From NCBI GenBank assembly GCA_018907035.1, contig JACCIC010000211.1:765501-829500 (forward strand): a DNA stretch of 64,000 nucleotides, in the 5' to 3' direction. Within the stretch, counting starts at the first letter, position 1; each line of letters opens with the position of its first letter. The notes under the pieces are model-generated. The model did not search any database. It saw only the letters and a list, made by a program, of their open reading frames with translations, and was not told where the DNA came from. Positions 35,740-49,480 of the stretch are shown one piece after another. Position numbers and translations under genes: made by a program. This DNA comes from Sycobia sp. Sy_11. Its lineage: Eukaryota > Arthropoda > Insecta > Hymenoptera > Epichrysomallidae.

Positions 35740-37780
35740 TTGATCCTTGTAAATTTTTTAAGCGCCATAACAACATATCGCGCATTATTAATCATTCGCT
35801 CGCACTGAATACCCACGAGGATGTCTCTCGTATCTGCGATGTAGGTCGTATGTGAGGGAAAAAATTTCAGAACCGTGACTTTTGAAATTGATTTCCTATT
35901 ATATAAAAGCTTCTAATTTCTTGCTCGCCTGCTGCACTTACATTTACTGTATAATGAAATTTTATTTTTCTGACTTTACTATAGTCAAGGAGCTTATCTA
36001 GAATGTTAGAGATTGGTAGAGGTTGCCGTCCTGAGTTATTTTGGAAGCTGGATAATTAAATGTCTATTTGGCAAAAGCAACTATATATCGATAATTTCTG
36101 GAATTCTTGTTTAATCTATCTGTCTGGCATAACTTTGGCATGCATTAGTCATGTCGAAAGAAGAATTGGCGTGAATTATAATATAAAAAGCAAGACCTAG
36201 CATCTTAATATTAGACTTTCTGTGCTAATTACTCAGTGCTTTTGTATAGTCCCACAAATACTAAAGTAAGAAATCGAACATTAAAAGAAAATTTCTTATG
36301 TAGGATAAAATCATGGAGGAATGTGGAGCAACGGAAGGAACTATAGGAGAACAGATCTATAGAAAGCAATTATCTCGACGCATAGCTAATTCAAATCATT
36401 TGTCATAGCTGATTCGAATGGTTTCAAAAAGATTTGGTAGTAATGTGAGAGTGACCGCGTTGGATATAGTTTATGTCAAAGACAAGTGTCTCACAATACT
36501 TGTGCACAAATCATTTTCAAATAAAAGCTCGAAAATACAGATAGCTAACGTAGCAATGTATGGCGTGAAGGATATACGAGAATGAATATGGATAAGTCTT
36601 ACAGTCATTAGAAAATCATATAAATATAGTAATTATAATGACAGTTAGGCAATTCTTGTTTATAATCATCCTCGTAAAATCTGATAAAGTGAAGTTACTA
36701 GAAATAATTTGCAAGTAACATTTACATTTTAAATACAAAGCAATCGCTCTTGGTAAAACTTCTGATAACAGGAGAAAGATATCTACTCGACTCATGACAG
36801 AGTTTTACACATGTCAGAGTTTCCGAAGTAATGAGAGGTTACAGATCCTACCCAAGATCAATTGAACTTCTAAATCCGGCCCAGGCGTCCTAGTTGTTAT
36901 CAACTCAACAACATTTGACCTTTAAGATCAGCTCTCCGACTTTGGGAAAAGACAATGGATTTTTGAGCTCGTGCAAAAGAGTTCATGGCTCACCTTTTCA
37001 TCCTGCATTTATACACGGAAAATAAAAAAGGTGGAAAATTTACGACCTGCATATCAACATGCGTATATTCCTCGGAGCACTTAAAATACAGTCGATATAT
37101 AAAAGCAAAAGACGTATATACTTAAAATTGAATTTTAATGTCAGTCTGAGCATCGTGTCGAGATATATATATTATTCTTCCCTCCTCAAGAGTTTTTAAT
37201 AAAGTCCTCGTGTACAGAAGCTGTGTCGTTGAAAAAAATAAATAAAGTAAGGAAAAAATCTACGGACGATAAAAGCAGCAATAACACGACCGTTTGGACC
37301 ATTATTGCCTTTTTGCATTTCAATAAAATATTATATTTATCACTGTTGTGAAAATTGATTATTTTCCTGATGAAACCCTTTACCCTCAAACGAATAGGAC
37401 TATGTAAGTCGCACGTCGCACTAGTTAAAAACGAATAGATTCACTAGTGTTAATCGAAAAATCATGTTGAATTTATGATTTTTCTAGTTAGACAGTGAAA
37501 AAGGAATTGTCAACACTGATTCATTCGACAAAAATGCGAATAATGTCAGATTCTAACCGCACTCGCGTATAGACCACACGCGAATAAAATGGTCGATCTA
37601 GTAGGTAGTCAAGGAAAGTTGAATAAATCGAAAAAATAATTGAAAAATTTGGGGACAGACTAACGGTTACACTGAACGGTGGCCGCTTACGTGATATTGT
37701 TATCAATAGTGTCAGATACGCCACTTTATGTATGCATAGAATCGACTAATTGTCCCGAATAAAATTGAGAATGATCGGAG
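35740..37780. other. AT-rich stretch without a recognised gene
   Basis: A plus-strand frame around 36300-36410 (MEECGATEGTIGEQIYRK) and minus-strand frames at 37186-37389 and 37521-37724 are open but unrecognised. No mobile-element motif found. Confidence 0.45.
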
Positions 37781-37959
37781 AAGCACCCGTGTACCCGAAC
37801 GCTTCGATCTCGCCCCTCCCCCCCCATCACGCTCCCAAGGATTCGGAGAATTAATAAAAGACCCGGGAGACGTCGTTAAAGCAGGCGTGAAAAGCTCGCG
37901 GGATTTAAAAGCCGCAAAAGTAATAAAGGGGAGTTTCTGATTTCGCGCGCCCGCGGTGG

Positions 37960-38002
<43 letters not shown>

Positions 38003-38200
38003 TGGAAGCGAGGGGATATTATGCGAGCGAGGAAAGCATCCGCGGTGCACATAAAGATGCGAGCGGGGTGGTACCCCCCATCGCCTTAAGCGCCTTGCTT
38101 GCTTCGGCGGCCGTAAAACATTGCGCAGGGACTCTGTCTCCCGTCCGACAATCCCAACGTTGCTCGGACAGGTGTCGCTCTCATTCATCCTTCAGTTCTG
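37780..38200. other. CpG-rich block
   Basis: GC-rich, with a 158-codon minus-strand frame that runs through the (GA)n array and is therefore suspect. Confidence 0.4.
37963..37999. repeat. (GA)n microsatellite
   Basis: About 18 GA units. Confidence 0.96.
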
Positions 38201-38619
38201 CTTTGGTGTTATTGTCGTTACTGTTGAAGGTCTCTTTGACAGTGCTTATATCAACAGTCGACTAAATTTAGAGTAAAAAGCTCTTGACCTTCCATTCGAT
38301 CAATGCGCTTGCAACGACAATATAATTTTTGTGAATAAAAGATCTCTAAAGATTTGTTTTGAATATTTAAAAAATTTACAATTTACATCTAACATTTGGT
38401 GTATTATAACTAATGCAGACTGTAACTTCTGATATTTAATTTCGATTTAATACCGGCCAATACTTTTTTCGATATACAGCCAATTTTCTTTCCGCAGCCA
38501 TTAACGCCCTCGTTGCCCGAAAATTGCCGCTGTCTATAAATCCTTTGGCAAAAAACAAAGTTTTCCCCTCTCTACTATGTCGAATTCATACCCAGTCCTT
38601 TTAAGTTAACGTTAAATCC

Positions 38620-38757
38620 ACGCTTCCGCCCGCTTTTTCACCAAAATCCCCGGGCGATTGCCCGACGGCGAGATTATCGCCGCCCCGCGATAATTCTAAA
38701 ACAACTCGGCCCCCCTCCGTCACCGTCGAAGATTCCATTCGGCCTCCCACTATACTA

Positions 38758-38802
<45 letters not shown>

Positions 38803-39270
38803 CCTGGAAGAGGGGCGGCAAAGTATTCGCAACGTGTCGCGCCTCCGCGTCTCCGGCGTAATCCGAGGTAATCCTCGCGTCCGCGCAGCCTCCCAGATCC
38901 ATATTGTATGCCTGTGCGCGTGTGTTTTTGTGCGCGCCTACCTTTGTTTTTTCTTCTCTCTTACCGTACACATCCGTGTATAAACCGAAGTCATAACGAC
39001 ACGGTTTCGCTCTCAGGCGGACAAATAGCAATGGCCCCTCTCGGGCGCGAGGGAGGCCGGGGCGGGAGACCCGTGGTCGCGGGAATATAAAGGCAAATAA
39101 AAGGCAAGCCGGGGTGGGACGGGAAGGGCCCGCGTTCAAAATAGATCCTTGGAACGTAGATAATTTGTAATATATCTATATATATACATGGATAATTCGG
39201 ACGGTCAGCCGCGCGGGCACGCCGCAAATTCGCCGTTTCGCGGCTTGCTCTATGCCCCACACCCGTTCCC
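38620..39270. other. CpG-rich block with TA array
   Basis: GC-rich. On the minus strand GTACG is followed by GTAAGAGAG (donor at about 38968), a consensus-like 5' splice site, after an open stretch ending YDFGLYTDVYG. No acceptor identified. Confidence 0.3.
38760..38801. repeat. (TA)n microsatellite
   Basis: About 21 TA units. Confidence 0.97.
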
Positions 39271-39346
39271 GTAAACTCACAGTCGGTTAATAACCTTAAT
39301 GTTCATTGTTTTGGTCACGTGGTTTCGGTGATTATTGGTCCGAGAG

Positions 39347-39380
<34 letters not shown>
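39347..39380. repeat. (GA)n microsatellite
   Basis: About 17 GA units. Confidence 0.96.
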
Positions 39381-39383
<3 letters not shown>

Positions 39384-40182
39384 TGATTCATTGAGTTTGG
39401 AACCGTTTTACACTTTTATACGATATTCATGTTTATCTTTAACTCGGAGAAATTTGGATTTCTTAAAAGCATCATTAGCGTAAAAGGAATTTCATTAGGT
39501 TTATTATCATTTCAAAAAATAACGTTTAGCAGCCGATAATTTTTCTGCTGATACTTTTGTATCTATATTAAAATGATCTGTTATTTATTGTTCAATCGAA
39601 ATCTGCCAGTTAATCAAGATAAAAAAAAGAAGCCTATTGATTCATATGGAATATTAGTTATTTTCGAAGGGCATTTCAGCATATCACTGTTAAATAAGAT
39701 TTTTAATAATATATAAACAACTAGTCAACTAGGATTAATATAGCTATTATCGTAATAAATTTTAAAACCTTGGAAGAAGCTTATCCGAGCTATGCAAATG
39801 TTTCAATAGCGCACGTATTCAACGGTTTTACTTTTATCGGTCGTCTAAAAAAATGACAAACTTATCGATTCTCGTCCCACAACTTGTCCCGTAAATCACG
39901 CGCATCGTTATAGACAATCGATTTACCGTACTCAGGTTACGACAAGCGACATTTATCTTGGCATCTGTTTATGTCAAATTAAACGTTATGTCGAGACCGT
40001 GTGGCATCCTTACAGTTTGCAAAATAGGACTCGCCTGCTGATCTTCGAGTTTTTTCTAACATTTATGATTGTTCCTTACAATTGGTTTTTTTTTTTTTTC
40101 GGATGTTTGGAAAAACCGACATCGTACGTGATATTAACGACTGTATGAATGTTCAAGTGCTGAAGTTCTTCGAATCGCTTAT

Positions 40183-40663
40183 TTATGTACAGATTATATG
40201 TCGTGCATATCGACGATAAATGAGATAGAAGGCTTTTTTGTCTGGGAGTTGCCTGGGATCGTTGATAAGCATAATAATTCCACTACGCTCATGAAGACAG
40301 CTAATGATATAAGGAAGGTTATCGAGAGCGGGAAAAATTATCGTTCCTCTTCTTTCTATCGATTTTTCACGCGCCTTTAATGTCATTGACTGGTCCTCGT
40401 CGTTATTTTAATGGCTATGGGCTTCTCGACTTTAGCACGTAGTTGTCTAACAATATCCTCGGTCATTCGAACACAGGTAGCCCTGTCGATTTCCGATGAG
40501 ATTTCTGATGGCCTGCCAATTCGCAAAACGGTGATGCCGCAAAGCTCTATTTTAGACTCGACGTTATTTCTTACTGTTTCGTCAATGTTCCTACAATTGT
40601 TAAGATACAAAGCAGCAAACATAGTAAATATCGTCCGCATGCCGATGACGTAACTATATGCTA
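40183..40663 (-). other. Open segments, possibly decayed or spliced coding DNA
   Basis: The minus strand is open from a pyrimidine-rich TTCTTTTCTTACAATAG acceptor-like site (about 40662) to a TGA at 40383, giving about 92 codons. They start hydrophobic (YVIGMRTIFTMFAALYL), and a consensus-like donor GTAAGAAA lies inside. Immediately after, another minus frame encodes a very hydrophobic stretch (FPLSITFLISLAVFMSVVEL) and stops at about 40191. The plus strand is also open across much of this interval. A membrane-protein pseudogene is possible, but I recognise no family. Confidence 0.2.
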
Positions 40664-40679
40664 TTGTAAGAAAAGAATC

Positions 40680-41860
40680 ACAAAGAAAATGTATTATACG
40701 TAGCGTGATTTAGGTTTAGAAATTGTCATATTACTAAAACGGAGGCCCTCTGATTCGGCTGTGATAGTCTTACATGAACAATCCGAGAGTAAATAATTTG
40801 CGAGAACAGCTAAATAAAGGTACAGAAGATCCATGCAATCGCGTCCATTATATCACGAAGGGTCGTTTTTTATTACGTACTTGTCTCCGATTTATACGCA
40901 GGATCTGATGCATGTAAAAACTTTGCAATTATCTCATAATGAATTCCTTGAAAGACAAGACCGTTCATAATTAAATCATTAATATTTTCATATTTTCATT
41001 ACTATGCCAATCTATTTCTAAGCCTATATATGTATTATATACCGGTGTATATTATATATAGACGGATAGTCGCTTAACATTGAGAAAATAGGACCATGAG
41101 GCATAGATGTTAGTAAAACAATTTTAATTATTATATATATTTTATTATATATCGTTTAGTAAATTATTAGATTTTTTTAAGTCTATATAATTATATCATT
41201 TTGATTTTGAAATCATTATAGTTTTATAATTAGTCGTTAGTGCCAAAAGAGAGTCGTTTAAATTTTATAATACTTATCTTACGGAAAGTGAGGAGCTTGA
41301 GATTTACTTAATTTTCGTGTGAAACATGGAAAGATCTCGGTAAAGACAATCTTCGCGTTCTGAGAACACGTTTCATTAGTTTTAAGAGATATTAACTCTC
41401 AAACTTACACATGCTATTAGATTTACAACGATTTTATTAGCAAGGCAAGTATACTCTCTCGTATTTCGTAAGGTACCGAAGTGATACTTTATGTAACTTT
41501 GTGAAACGGCTTTCCCAGGGAATAATAATGAAAATTAATGCTTACGACGACAATTTTGTTAATTATTTTTAAAACGTTGAATTGACAATTTGATTTAGTA
41601 TACTGGATTTTGTGGAAGTGTGAACGAAAAGTCTATTTGAGTTTATTTAAGATTGGACGAAAAATTTACGCGCATCGTCAAAATTTGGCTAAACTAATTA
41701 TACACCGACGATTGTTCCATTAGCGACAATGGGACAAACTTGAACATTTATATTTTTACCAGTTGTGTAAGAGTCAACGTAACGTCAATGGCGCCGATAA
41801 TAAGCGATTTACAAAATATTATTAACATAAGCTAATGGAATCCACGCGCAGTGACAGCGA
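40680..41860. other. AT-rich stretch without genes
   Basis: Holds a near-palindromic TA-rich element centred on ACCGGT at about 41043; otherwise nothing recognised. Confidence 0.55.
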
Positions 41861-42006
41861 GCCGCAGCATCGAGTGTGCCCCATCGAGCTACATCGATAA
41901 AGCCACCTCGCGGTACCTTCATCAACACTGTATTTCCCAATTCGCGCTCTTACGTTCCGTCCAGTCAGCTCATTAAGCCGCGCATATCGATCTTATTCTC
42001 TATCCA

Positions 42007-42009
<3 letters not shown>

Positions 42010-42054
<45 letters not shown>
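42010..42054. repeat. (TC)n microsatellite
   Basis: About 22 TC units. Confidence 0.97.
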
Positions 42055-42058
<4 letters not shown>

Positions 42059-42332
42059 TTTCCCACTCCCTCCCCCGCTCTCTATGTGCCGCCCCTCTGC
42101 TTTTCTCGCACATCCTAGCAGGTCTGCGACGGGCTCTAGGCTTATGCAAAGTGGACGATAATGCTGACGCGGCGATTGCGCGTTGAAACACCCTCTCCCC
42201 CCCCCGCCTTCACCCACCACCTGGACTGCGCGGAGCGCGCGCGCGCGTACACGACGACATTCCGAGGATCATCGCGCCGGCGCGCCATGCGAACGACGTT
42301 CGAATCGGCACGCATATATTTATATTAGGTGC

Positions 42333-42382
<50 letters not shown>
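42333..42382. repeat. (TA)n microsatellite
   Basis: About 25 TA units. Confidence 0.97.
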
Positions 42383-42385
<3 letters not shown>

Positions 42386-43235
42386 AATGTATAAGTACGT
42401 ATATGTATGAACTAGGCGCGGGCGTCGAGGCGCGCCCACCTGCTTGCTCATTGTCTGCACGTATGGAGGATTTCTCTCTCCGTTCCGCTCGCGACGAGCG
42501 CCAACCGCGGCGCGGAATTCGTTAGCGCGCAATTTACGATGATTGGCGGGCGTGCGAAAGTGAGAGAGAGAGGGAGAGGGAGGACTTATTTTCTGGTCTC
42601 AACTTTGTTTTTTTTTTCTGTTTCGTTATTTCATCTTCTCTCAAGCGCGTCCGCGCGCGCGTTCATGTAATGCTCGCGGGGGGTGGAATTGCGGGGAGGG
42701 GGGCGGAAGAGATTTTCATCAGTTGTAAATTAAGCGCCGCGGGCACTTTCGGCCCGGCGTTGACCGCTTCATTTTGGGCATTTTAAGATTCCGAGCGGTC
42801 GGACCACGGTCTCTCCGGGGGGGGGGGGAGATTCACCGTTTCTTTTGTTTTTTGTCTTTTTTCTTTTTGTCTCTTTGATAAGTCGATCGAGGGCTTTGCA
42901 TTATATATCAGGCTTATACTGTCGCGCCGCGCGAATTGAATTCACGCGGCGCCGCTCTTAAACGTCTCTCTTTTCGCCGTTTGCGCAGCTGTCCGCGTCC
43001 TTTTTATCGGTCGTAAAATCGCCGAAAGGATCCTTTCTGTATACAGCCCCGAATCTTGGGAGAGGGGTGAAAGAGGCGAGCTAAAAGACGTACGGATATC
43101 CATGTGTGTGTGTTTGTATGTGCATATAATAAATATGATCTTCGAGCCGTAATAATTCATCCGTTTAATTAGCATAAATAAACGCTCGAATTAAAACAGC
43201 CTTAACATAGATATTATTATAAGTATATGCACACA

Positions 43236-43257
43236 TACACACACACACACACACACA
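43236..43257. repeat. (CA)n microsatellite
   Basis: About 11 CA units. Confidence 0.93.
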
Positions 43258-43468
43258 TATTTATATATCGGAGATTATTATATTAATGTATATGCGCATG
43301 CGCGAATCAAGCGCGCGCGCGCCTCGCGATAGTCGAGTTCGCTGCATCCGCAAAATTAATTAGAGGTATTAATTCGAGTACCGACGAAGCGTAAAAGGGT
43401 CGCGAGATTCTTTCGGTTTTAACTGCCGCCTGGTACTGGAACCGAATATTTCTCTCTCGCTCCCCCAG

Positions 43469-43495
<27 letters not shown>
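43469..43495. repeat. (TC)n microsatellite
   Basis: About 13 TC units. Confidence 0.94.
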
Positions 43496-43502
<7 letters not shown>

Positions 43503-43651
43503 CCTTCCTGCGCCGATAATTAGGCGATGATCGGCACCGCACCGCACGAGACTCGTGCAAAATTTTGCACCCCTCCGCGCGTTCGCGATATATATCGGTG
43601 CTCGCGATTGTACAGACCTGCGCGCAATTAACTCGAAATCAAGGTAGGGGA

Positions 43652-43654
<3 letters not shown>

Positions 43655-43691
<37 letters not shown>
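43655..43691. repeat. (GA)n microsatellite
   Basis: About 17 GA units with one GGGA. Confidence 0.95.
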
Positions 43692-43692
<1 letters not shown>

Positions 43693-44229
43693 AATCCCGT
43701 GGTGCAGTGAACTGCGCCGAGCCGGTGTATGCGCGGTCGGGCGAGGGCGCGAGGGGCGGGGCGGGGAAAGGGAGAGAAAAAGATCGAGAGAGAGCGAGGG
43801 ACGCCACGAGACGGGCGAGCCGCTAATTAAATCAAGGCGCTGGCAGGATATAACCGGGGCTCGCGCGCCGGGAGGCAGCTCGTTATCGAGGCGAACTCCG
43901 CGAGAGTAGCGCGCGCCGCGGAGATCGCGCGCGCCGCAGTTGTTACTCCCGGATGGGGTATTGTGCGGTCGCGGGAGGTGAGGGTTGGGGAGGGGGGAGG
44001 GGGTAAGAGGGCTTCTCCGAGCCTGCGTAGGCGATGGGCCCCGTGTTTACAGCGCGGCGCTAATTCGTCGAGGTTCTCGATCCTGCCAGACGCGTGAGTT
44101 CGTTAACAAAAAGAATGAAAGGAAGCAAAAGAAAAATTGTCATTGTTATACGTCGCGCGATAATCAGTTGTATAATGTATGGCCATTGATTGGAAATTAA
44201 TGATTCGGACGTACGAGCCGTTTGAGACA

Positions 44230-45290
44230 ATGGTTCTGTCTACACGGCGACTTGGCACGGTTCATTGTATTGAATGCTCGAACTAAAGGATGGTCTGGTC
44301 AGTGAATCTATAATACAGAAAGATATCATGATTAATTTAATTATAATAAAAGTAGAATACTAAAAAGGATTATAGTTGCTTATAGTATTTATTAAAAAAA
44401 GATTATATTAATAATTGCACAATAGTTTTTAAATTCAACATGGGGATATAATAGCATATATATGCCGGTTCTTTTATTATGTTGAATTTTTTTTATTTAA
44501 ACCATATATTGTGTAAAATAGTTTTTCTCATACGTGGAAGAACTAATATAAATTTTTATGAAAATATGGTATTCAATTTTTTTTTTTAAACAAACGAATA
44601 TAACTTTTTTCCTATGCATTGCTGAAAATTATTAACTATGTAAATCAAAAATACAAGGCTCATGTGCGTCGTAAGTTATTATTTACAGTTTTTGGCGCCA
44701 ATCATAATTACTCTTGAAAATATTCGTGAAAATCTGTCCGGTATGGATGAGTTCATTCCATTGAGTCGAATCTAAATTAGAGCTATGTGTAGAGAAACAC
44801 TACATTTAGGAGAATTCTAAGTAACGAAAATAGCCTGAAAAAATTGAATAGAATTAACCATTACTCTACTACAATTTATATATGCTTGTACAGCTTTACC
44901 TGAATATTCCATACATCGAATATTAGGGATTATTATGATTATTGATATTAGTGATTATTGATAATTTTATCAGGACTATAAAATAATGAAAAATGAACGA
45001 TTTTATATTGAATATTAATTGCTCTTATAATTTTGAACATATCCAACTAAAACACGGTAAAATTTCTATCATGACGGCTTACTTCAGTTACAAAATCAAC
45101 ATGCGAAAAGACGATTACGTGATAAAATATATGACGTCTTTGAGTATAATTATAATATATTCGTTAAAGTACCTATGTGCGAACCAAAAAAAAAAAAATA
45201 TTTGATCAAACGATAAACACCGCATGCCACTATACAGAAAATCCCGTTGCTCCTAATTTTCATCCCGTTTCATCGATATGGTAGTCCAAC
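44230..45290. other. AT-rich stretch without genes
   Basis: Only short AT-rich frames. Confidence 0.6.
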
Positions 45291-45299
45291 ATTATATAT

Positions 45300-45910
45300 A
45301 AACCGCATTCGCTGCGCGGACAATCTTGGGTGAAGAAAAAAGGGCAGTCCCGATGGGGCATATTCTAAACACCCCTGCCCCTCCCTGAAGAGCCGTGAGT
45401 TCTTTGAGGCAATAATATCGGCCGATTTCGGGCGCGCGCGCGCGCGCGTGTATTCGATCTCCATCACTCGCGAGATAATGGCAATAATTGCGCATACGCG
45501 AAGTAGGGAGGGAGTGAGTGGGGAACGAAGGGGGCGACGACGGCGAGAGAGATTTGAATTATTTCCCGGTTCTCTGTATCTGAGCGCGAGCCCTCTGCTT
45601 GACTTCAAAAACCTGCCCTACGCCCCTCCACCCCCGCAACCCATTTATTAATGACGCGTGCGTGATCTCCCCCCTCGTCCACTTTCCGCGATCGATCCGG
45701 GTCATTATTACCCCCCCCCCCGACTACGCACAGCCTTATATGACGCTACTCCCCCCTTTCTAGGCTCCCGGAATTAATTTCGAATCCTCTCCTTTATACA
45801 TTTTAATGCTCGTCGGCTCGGACCAAGCGCGAAACGATGTTAAAGACTCGCCCAAGTGCACGCGCGCTGAAAGCAAAAGGTCGTTTAAAGAAGGAAGAAG
45901 GAATGAATGA

Positions 45911-45942
<32 letters not shown>

Positions 45943-46020
45943 GAAAACGGTTAACGACGAGTCGAGGTATTCAGTATATGTGCTTCGGAGACGTTTATTA
46001 TACGCATTTTGCGCGTGTGC
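45300..46020. other. CpG-rich block with CG run and GAAA repeat
   Basis: Contains an alternating CG run near 45430-45448 and a run of about eleven C near 45711. Overlapping frames on both strands at 45270-45651 have no recognisable domain. Confidence 0.45.
45902..45943. repeat. (GAAA)n tetranucleotide repeat
   Basis: About nine GAAA units after two GAAT units. Confidence 0.95.
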
Positions 46021-46067
46021 CTGTGTATATGTTTATATAGGGGCTTGTCGACTTGCATTTTTATTCA

Positions 46068-46069
<2 letters not shown>

Positions 46070-46116
<47 letters not shown>
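46070..46116. repeat. (TA)n microsatellite
   Basis: About 23 TA units. Confidence 0.97.
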
Positions 46117-46119
<3 letters not shown>

Positions 46120-47270
46120 TTATCCGCAATTAACAGGATTTTCGTTTTAAAACTTACACATCGGTTATCGCGGGTTTTTTCAACGGGCGTAATATACTCG
46201 AATGCTCGCGGTTTTAGGACTATTTTAAAGCGATAATAAAGACCGCGAAATCTTCTGTTTTTACGGTTACAAAACTTATTGTATGTAATTGAGGATAATA
46301 TTTTTTTTTATTATAAACGTCGGACAAACCAAAAATTCTAACTATTTTCTAACGTCCCCGATTAAATGTGCGCAATTTCGCTTAAGAAGAAAGAAAACAA
46401 AAATTCTAAAATATCAAGCTGGAAATTGCGTCGGGATAATCCGAGGAAAGCTTATACGGTACACGTGGATATTCTAGAAACACAAATAACGCATTTACAC
46501 GAAGGAAAAATCCATAATTAAGATACACGCGGATTACAACAAAATAAACCTTGTCACTTAATGGGAGCGGTAAAATCCAAGACTCTCGATAATTATCAAA
46601 TTTGAATTTGTTCTGAAATATTGCACGCGTATGCGCGCGCCGCGCTAGACGCTAGGATTGCGCCCCCGGAATATCGCGCGGCGAATCCTCGCCGATCCGT
46701 ATCTACATCGAATTCTGAAATAGTATCAAGCCCGTTAGTTTTGAAATAAATGTCCCCGTTCAAACATTGAAAATCCCCGCTCCTCGGCCGGGGAATATTT
46801 TATAAGGATCCCTCTTCCCTCGTCCGCCTCATGAATAATTTATCGATAAATAAACTTACGTGGATCTGATTTAATGATGCCGGTTTTTTTCTCTATCGTT
46901 TTGTTTGCTTTATCATCTTCGATTTATCAAGCTACATATTTTAATAAATTTTTCAGAGCGCTTTTCAAAATGCGCGAGACCGTGCACGCAAATTTATCCG
47001 TCGACGTTGCAATTTACGCGTAACGAGCAAATAAAGTTAACCGCTTGTACGATATGTGTTTGCGGTAAAAGTCCTGCCAACGCGAAAAATCTAAAGCACG
47101 CGCAAATTTTATAATTGATTAATTTAAAGAGAAAAAAGTAAGCACTAGAATTAGCGGCAGATTTATTGGAATTGAATCCTGTCTCGTAATCTTGTAAAGA
47201 AGATAACGAAATGCAACGTTCCCATTATTTCTTTTTTACACTCGCCACTGCAATAAAGAATCAATCAGTT
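46120..47270. other. Mixed DNA without a recognised gene
   Basis: A minus-strand donor-like CAC/GTAAGTTT occurs at about 46855, without an exon that I can define. Confidence 0.45.
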
Positions 47271-47279
47271 TTTCGTCGT

Positions 47280-47444
47280 GGCTGCCGATACCAGCATATA
47301 TATATAGTACAAACTGAGCATCCCCAAATATAAATGCGCGCCGAGGCCGCATGACTAACTTATGAATTCAGCTCGAGCGGCAACGACGAGACTCACGGAG
47401 CACGCGCGAAAAAAGAACGAATGACTATAACGAAGTCGAAAAAA

Positions 47445-47496
<52 letters not shown>

Positions 47497-48150
47497 CACC
47501 GCGGCGTTATTATACTTCTCGCAAAGCAATCTCTCGCGGAATTTCCTAAAAAGGTTCGACTCGCGGCAGAAACGGAATCGAGATCCTACGTTGCCGCCGA
47601 CCAAACAACCCCCCTCCCTCTCGTTCGCCGACCACACGCCGCAATCGAGGAACGACGCACGCTCTACGCGCGTTGCGCCGCCGGCGGCTTTACCACCACC
47701 CCTCCTCCCGCCGATGTTTATATCGCGGAATTATGCGCTCGATTTGGATTTATAATAAAGCTCGCGCTCGAGAAGGCGGGTGGGAGGGAGCGAGGGAGGA
47801 AGGAGGAGATAGAGCGAGACGGGGGCTTGGAGGAGAGGCGCGAGAGCGCATAAATTATGGTAATGCTCTTGGTATTGGGACGGGGAGGGGGGGCGTGAGA
47901 AGTAGAGAGGGAAGCGCCGCCCGCCGAGCAATTTGAATTCAGTTAACGCAACACCTCGGCTCGACGCGCTGATGCAGCGGCGGCGGCGGGCCACCTGCTC
48001 GCTCGCCTCACACTCCGACCCCCTCACCCCCCCCGCCACTTCTCCGTGTCCCCTCCGGTACCACTTTTACAAGAGGGAAAATCTTTTAACGAGGCCTCGC
48101 GACTTCCCCGCTTTTGCTCGAGCGCCCCTCGGGCATGCCTCGTGATAAAT
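47280..48150. other. CpG-rich block
   Basis: GC-rich with a TA array. Overlapping frames on both strands (102 codons minus at 47731-48039; 87 plus at 47673-47936) are unrecognised and mirror each other, as chance frames do. Confidence 0.45.
47448..47492. repeat. (TA)n microsatellite
   Basis: About 22 TA units. Confidence 0.97.
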
Positions 48151-48347
48151 ATTGGTCTGCTGTTTTTTTCTGTATTCGAATCCTCTGGATTTTTGTTGGA
48201 CGAGCGTCTATCAAGCGTGTGGCTCATTTATTAGTATATTTTAATCCGCCCCCCCCTCCCTAAATGCGTAAAGACCAAGAGTAATTTTTATCGAAGTTGA
48301 TCCCTGTCACGTACTTCTTGATTAATTTTGGATAAGAATAAATTTAT

Positions 48348-48352
<5 letters not shown>

Positions 48353-48380
<28 letters not shown>
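48353..48380. repeat. (TA)n microsatellite
   Basis: About 14 TA units. Confidence 0.94.
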
Positions 48381-48384
<4 letters not shown>

Positions 48385-48389
48385 CTTAT

Positions 48390-49480
48390 ATATTTGTCTA
48401 TATGCGGTAAGAATTGATGAACCGAAATATTGTCTTTCATTTGAATGTTATTTCATACTAGTGTAGAATTCATGTCAATATCTTCCTTTAAAAAATAACT
48501 CTACATTGTATCTGTACATAAAAACAGGTTCTAAAGTTTGCAAAGAATTTCTTAACAGAAAATTCATTTAAGTTCATAAAAGATACTTTTATTAAATATA
48601 TAATGAAATTTTTTAAATGAAAAATAAGTTTTTTGTCAGAGAATTAAGCGAACTTTCAATTTACAATGGATACATACACATCTAAAATATGTCGGGAAAA
48701 GTTAATTGAAATTATTGTTCCAAACCGTTAGTTGGACGCATTATTCGGTAAGTAGCAACAGGAGCAAACCGTAACTAATTAAGAAAAGGACGAATTAGGC
48801 CGTGCCATCGTCTTGGAGACGAGTATCGCTGTATTAAGCACACTGAGCGCCTAACTTTAGCCCAGCGATCCTCTAGAGAGTGGTAGACAAATCACAGCCG
48901 CATTGCTGGTTTACTCTGCGCAAAACAGAAGTGACGTAGTGTATATGAGACATGCAAATTAGTGTGTACGTGTACTGTGAGCCTGTGTACGTTTATTGAT
49001 ATTTTTTTCTGTCTCTTTCTCATCAGTGGGTAATCGTTCGTACTCAGTATTGATCAAAATTTCGATTTTTGCCATGTTAAAGTTACAAAAGTCTCAGAAT
49101 CTTGACATTTTATGGTATATCTTAAGTTAAGATTGTTATTCTCAAACATTTGAAGAAAAAACGTCAAAGTAACGAAGAAAAACATTGTCCAAACAGCGTA
49201 ATTTATATTTTCTATAAATAATACGCGAAAGAATTTTTCATGCTGGTCTATCGGCAATTTTTAAAGAATACCATGTCGACTTGCAAGGCTGCATTTAGAG
49301 AAAAAAATTATTATTTCGGCTATTCGTCGTTTTACTTCTCCCGGCGAACACCGGATGGAAATGCGAAGCAGCGCGGCTTTTCACCGTGAAACTGGGGGAT
49401 TTGTATACTTTTTTATTCATACAAAATTATTTAAAACGAGCTCGCGTCGGTGTAGCAAATTTTATTCAAAGAACCTTCCA
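48390..49480. other. AT-rich stretch without a recognised gene
   Basis: Holds a donor-like CG/GTAAGTAG at 48750, a strong acceptor-like pyrimidine tract ending in CATCAG near 49026, and an octamer-type ATGCAAATTAG at about 48954. These do not assemble into an exon. Confidence 0.4.

Larger units (their letters stand above)
42060..44120. other. Extended CpG-rich block with many simple repeats
   Basis: The longest GC-rich part of the window. It includes TA, CA, TC, GA and short CG runs and G/C homopolymers (42192, 42818). Frames such as 43565-43909 on the plus strand are Arg/Gly/Glu-rich array translations. No family signature. Confidence 0.5.
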
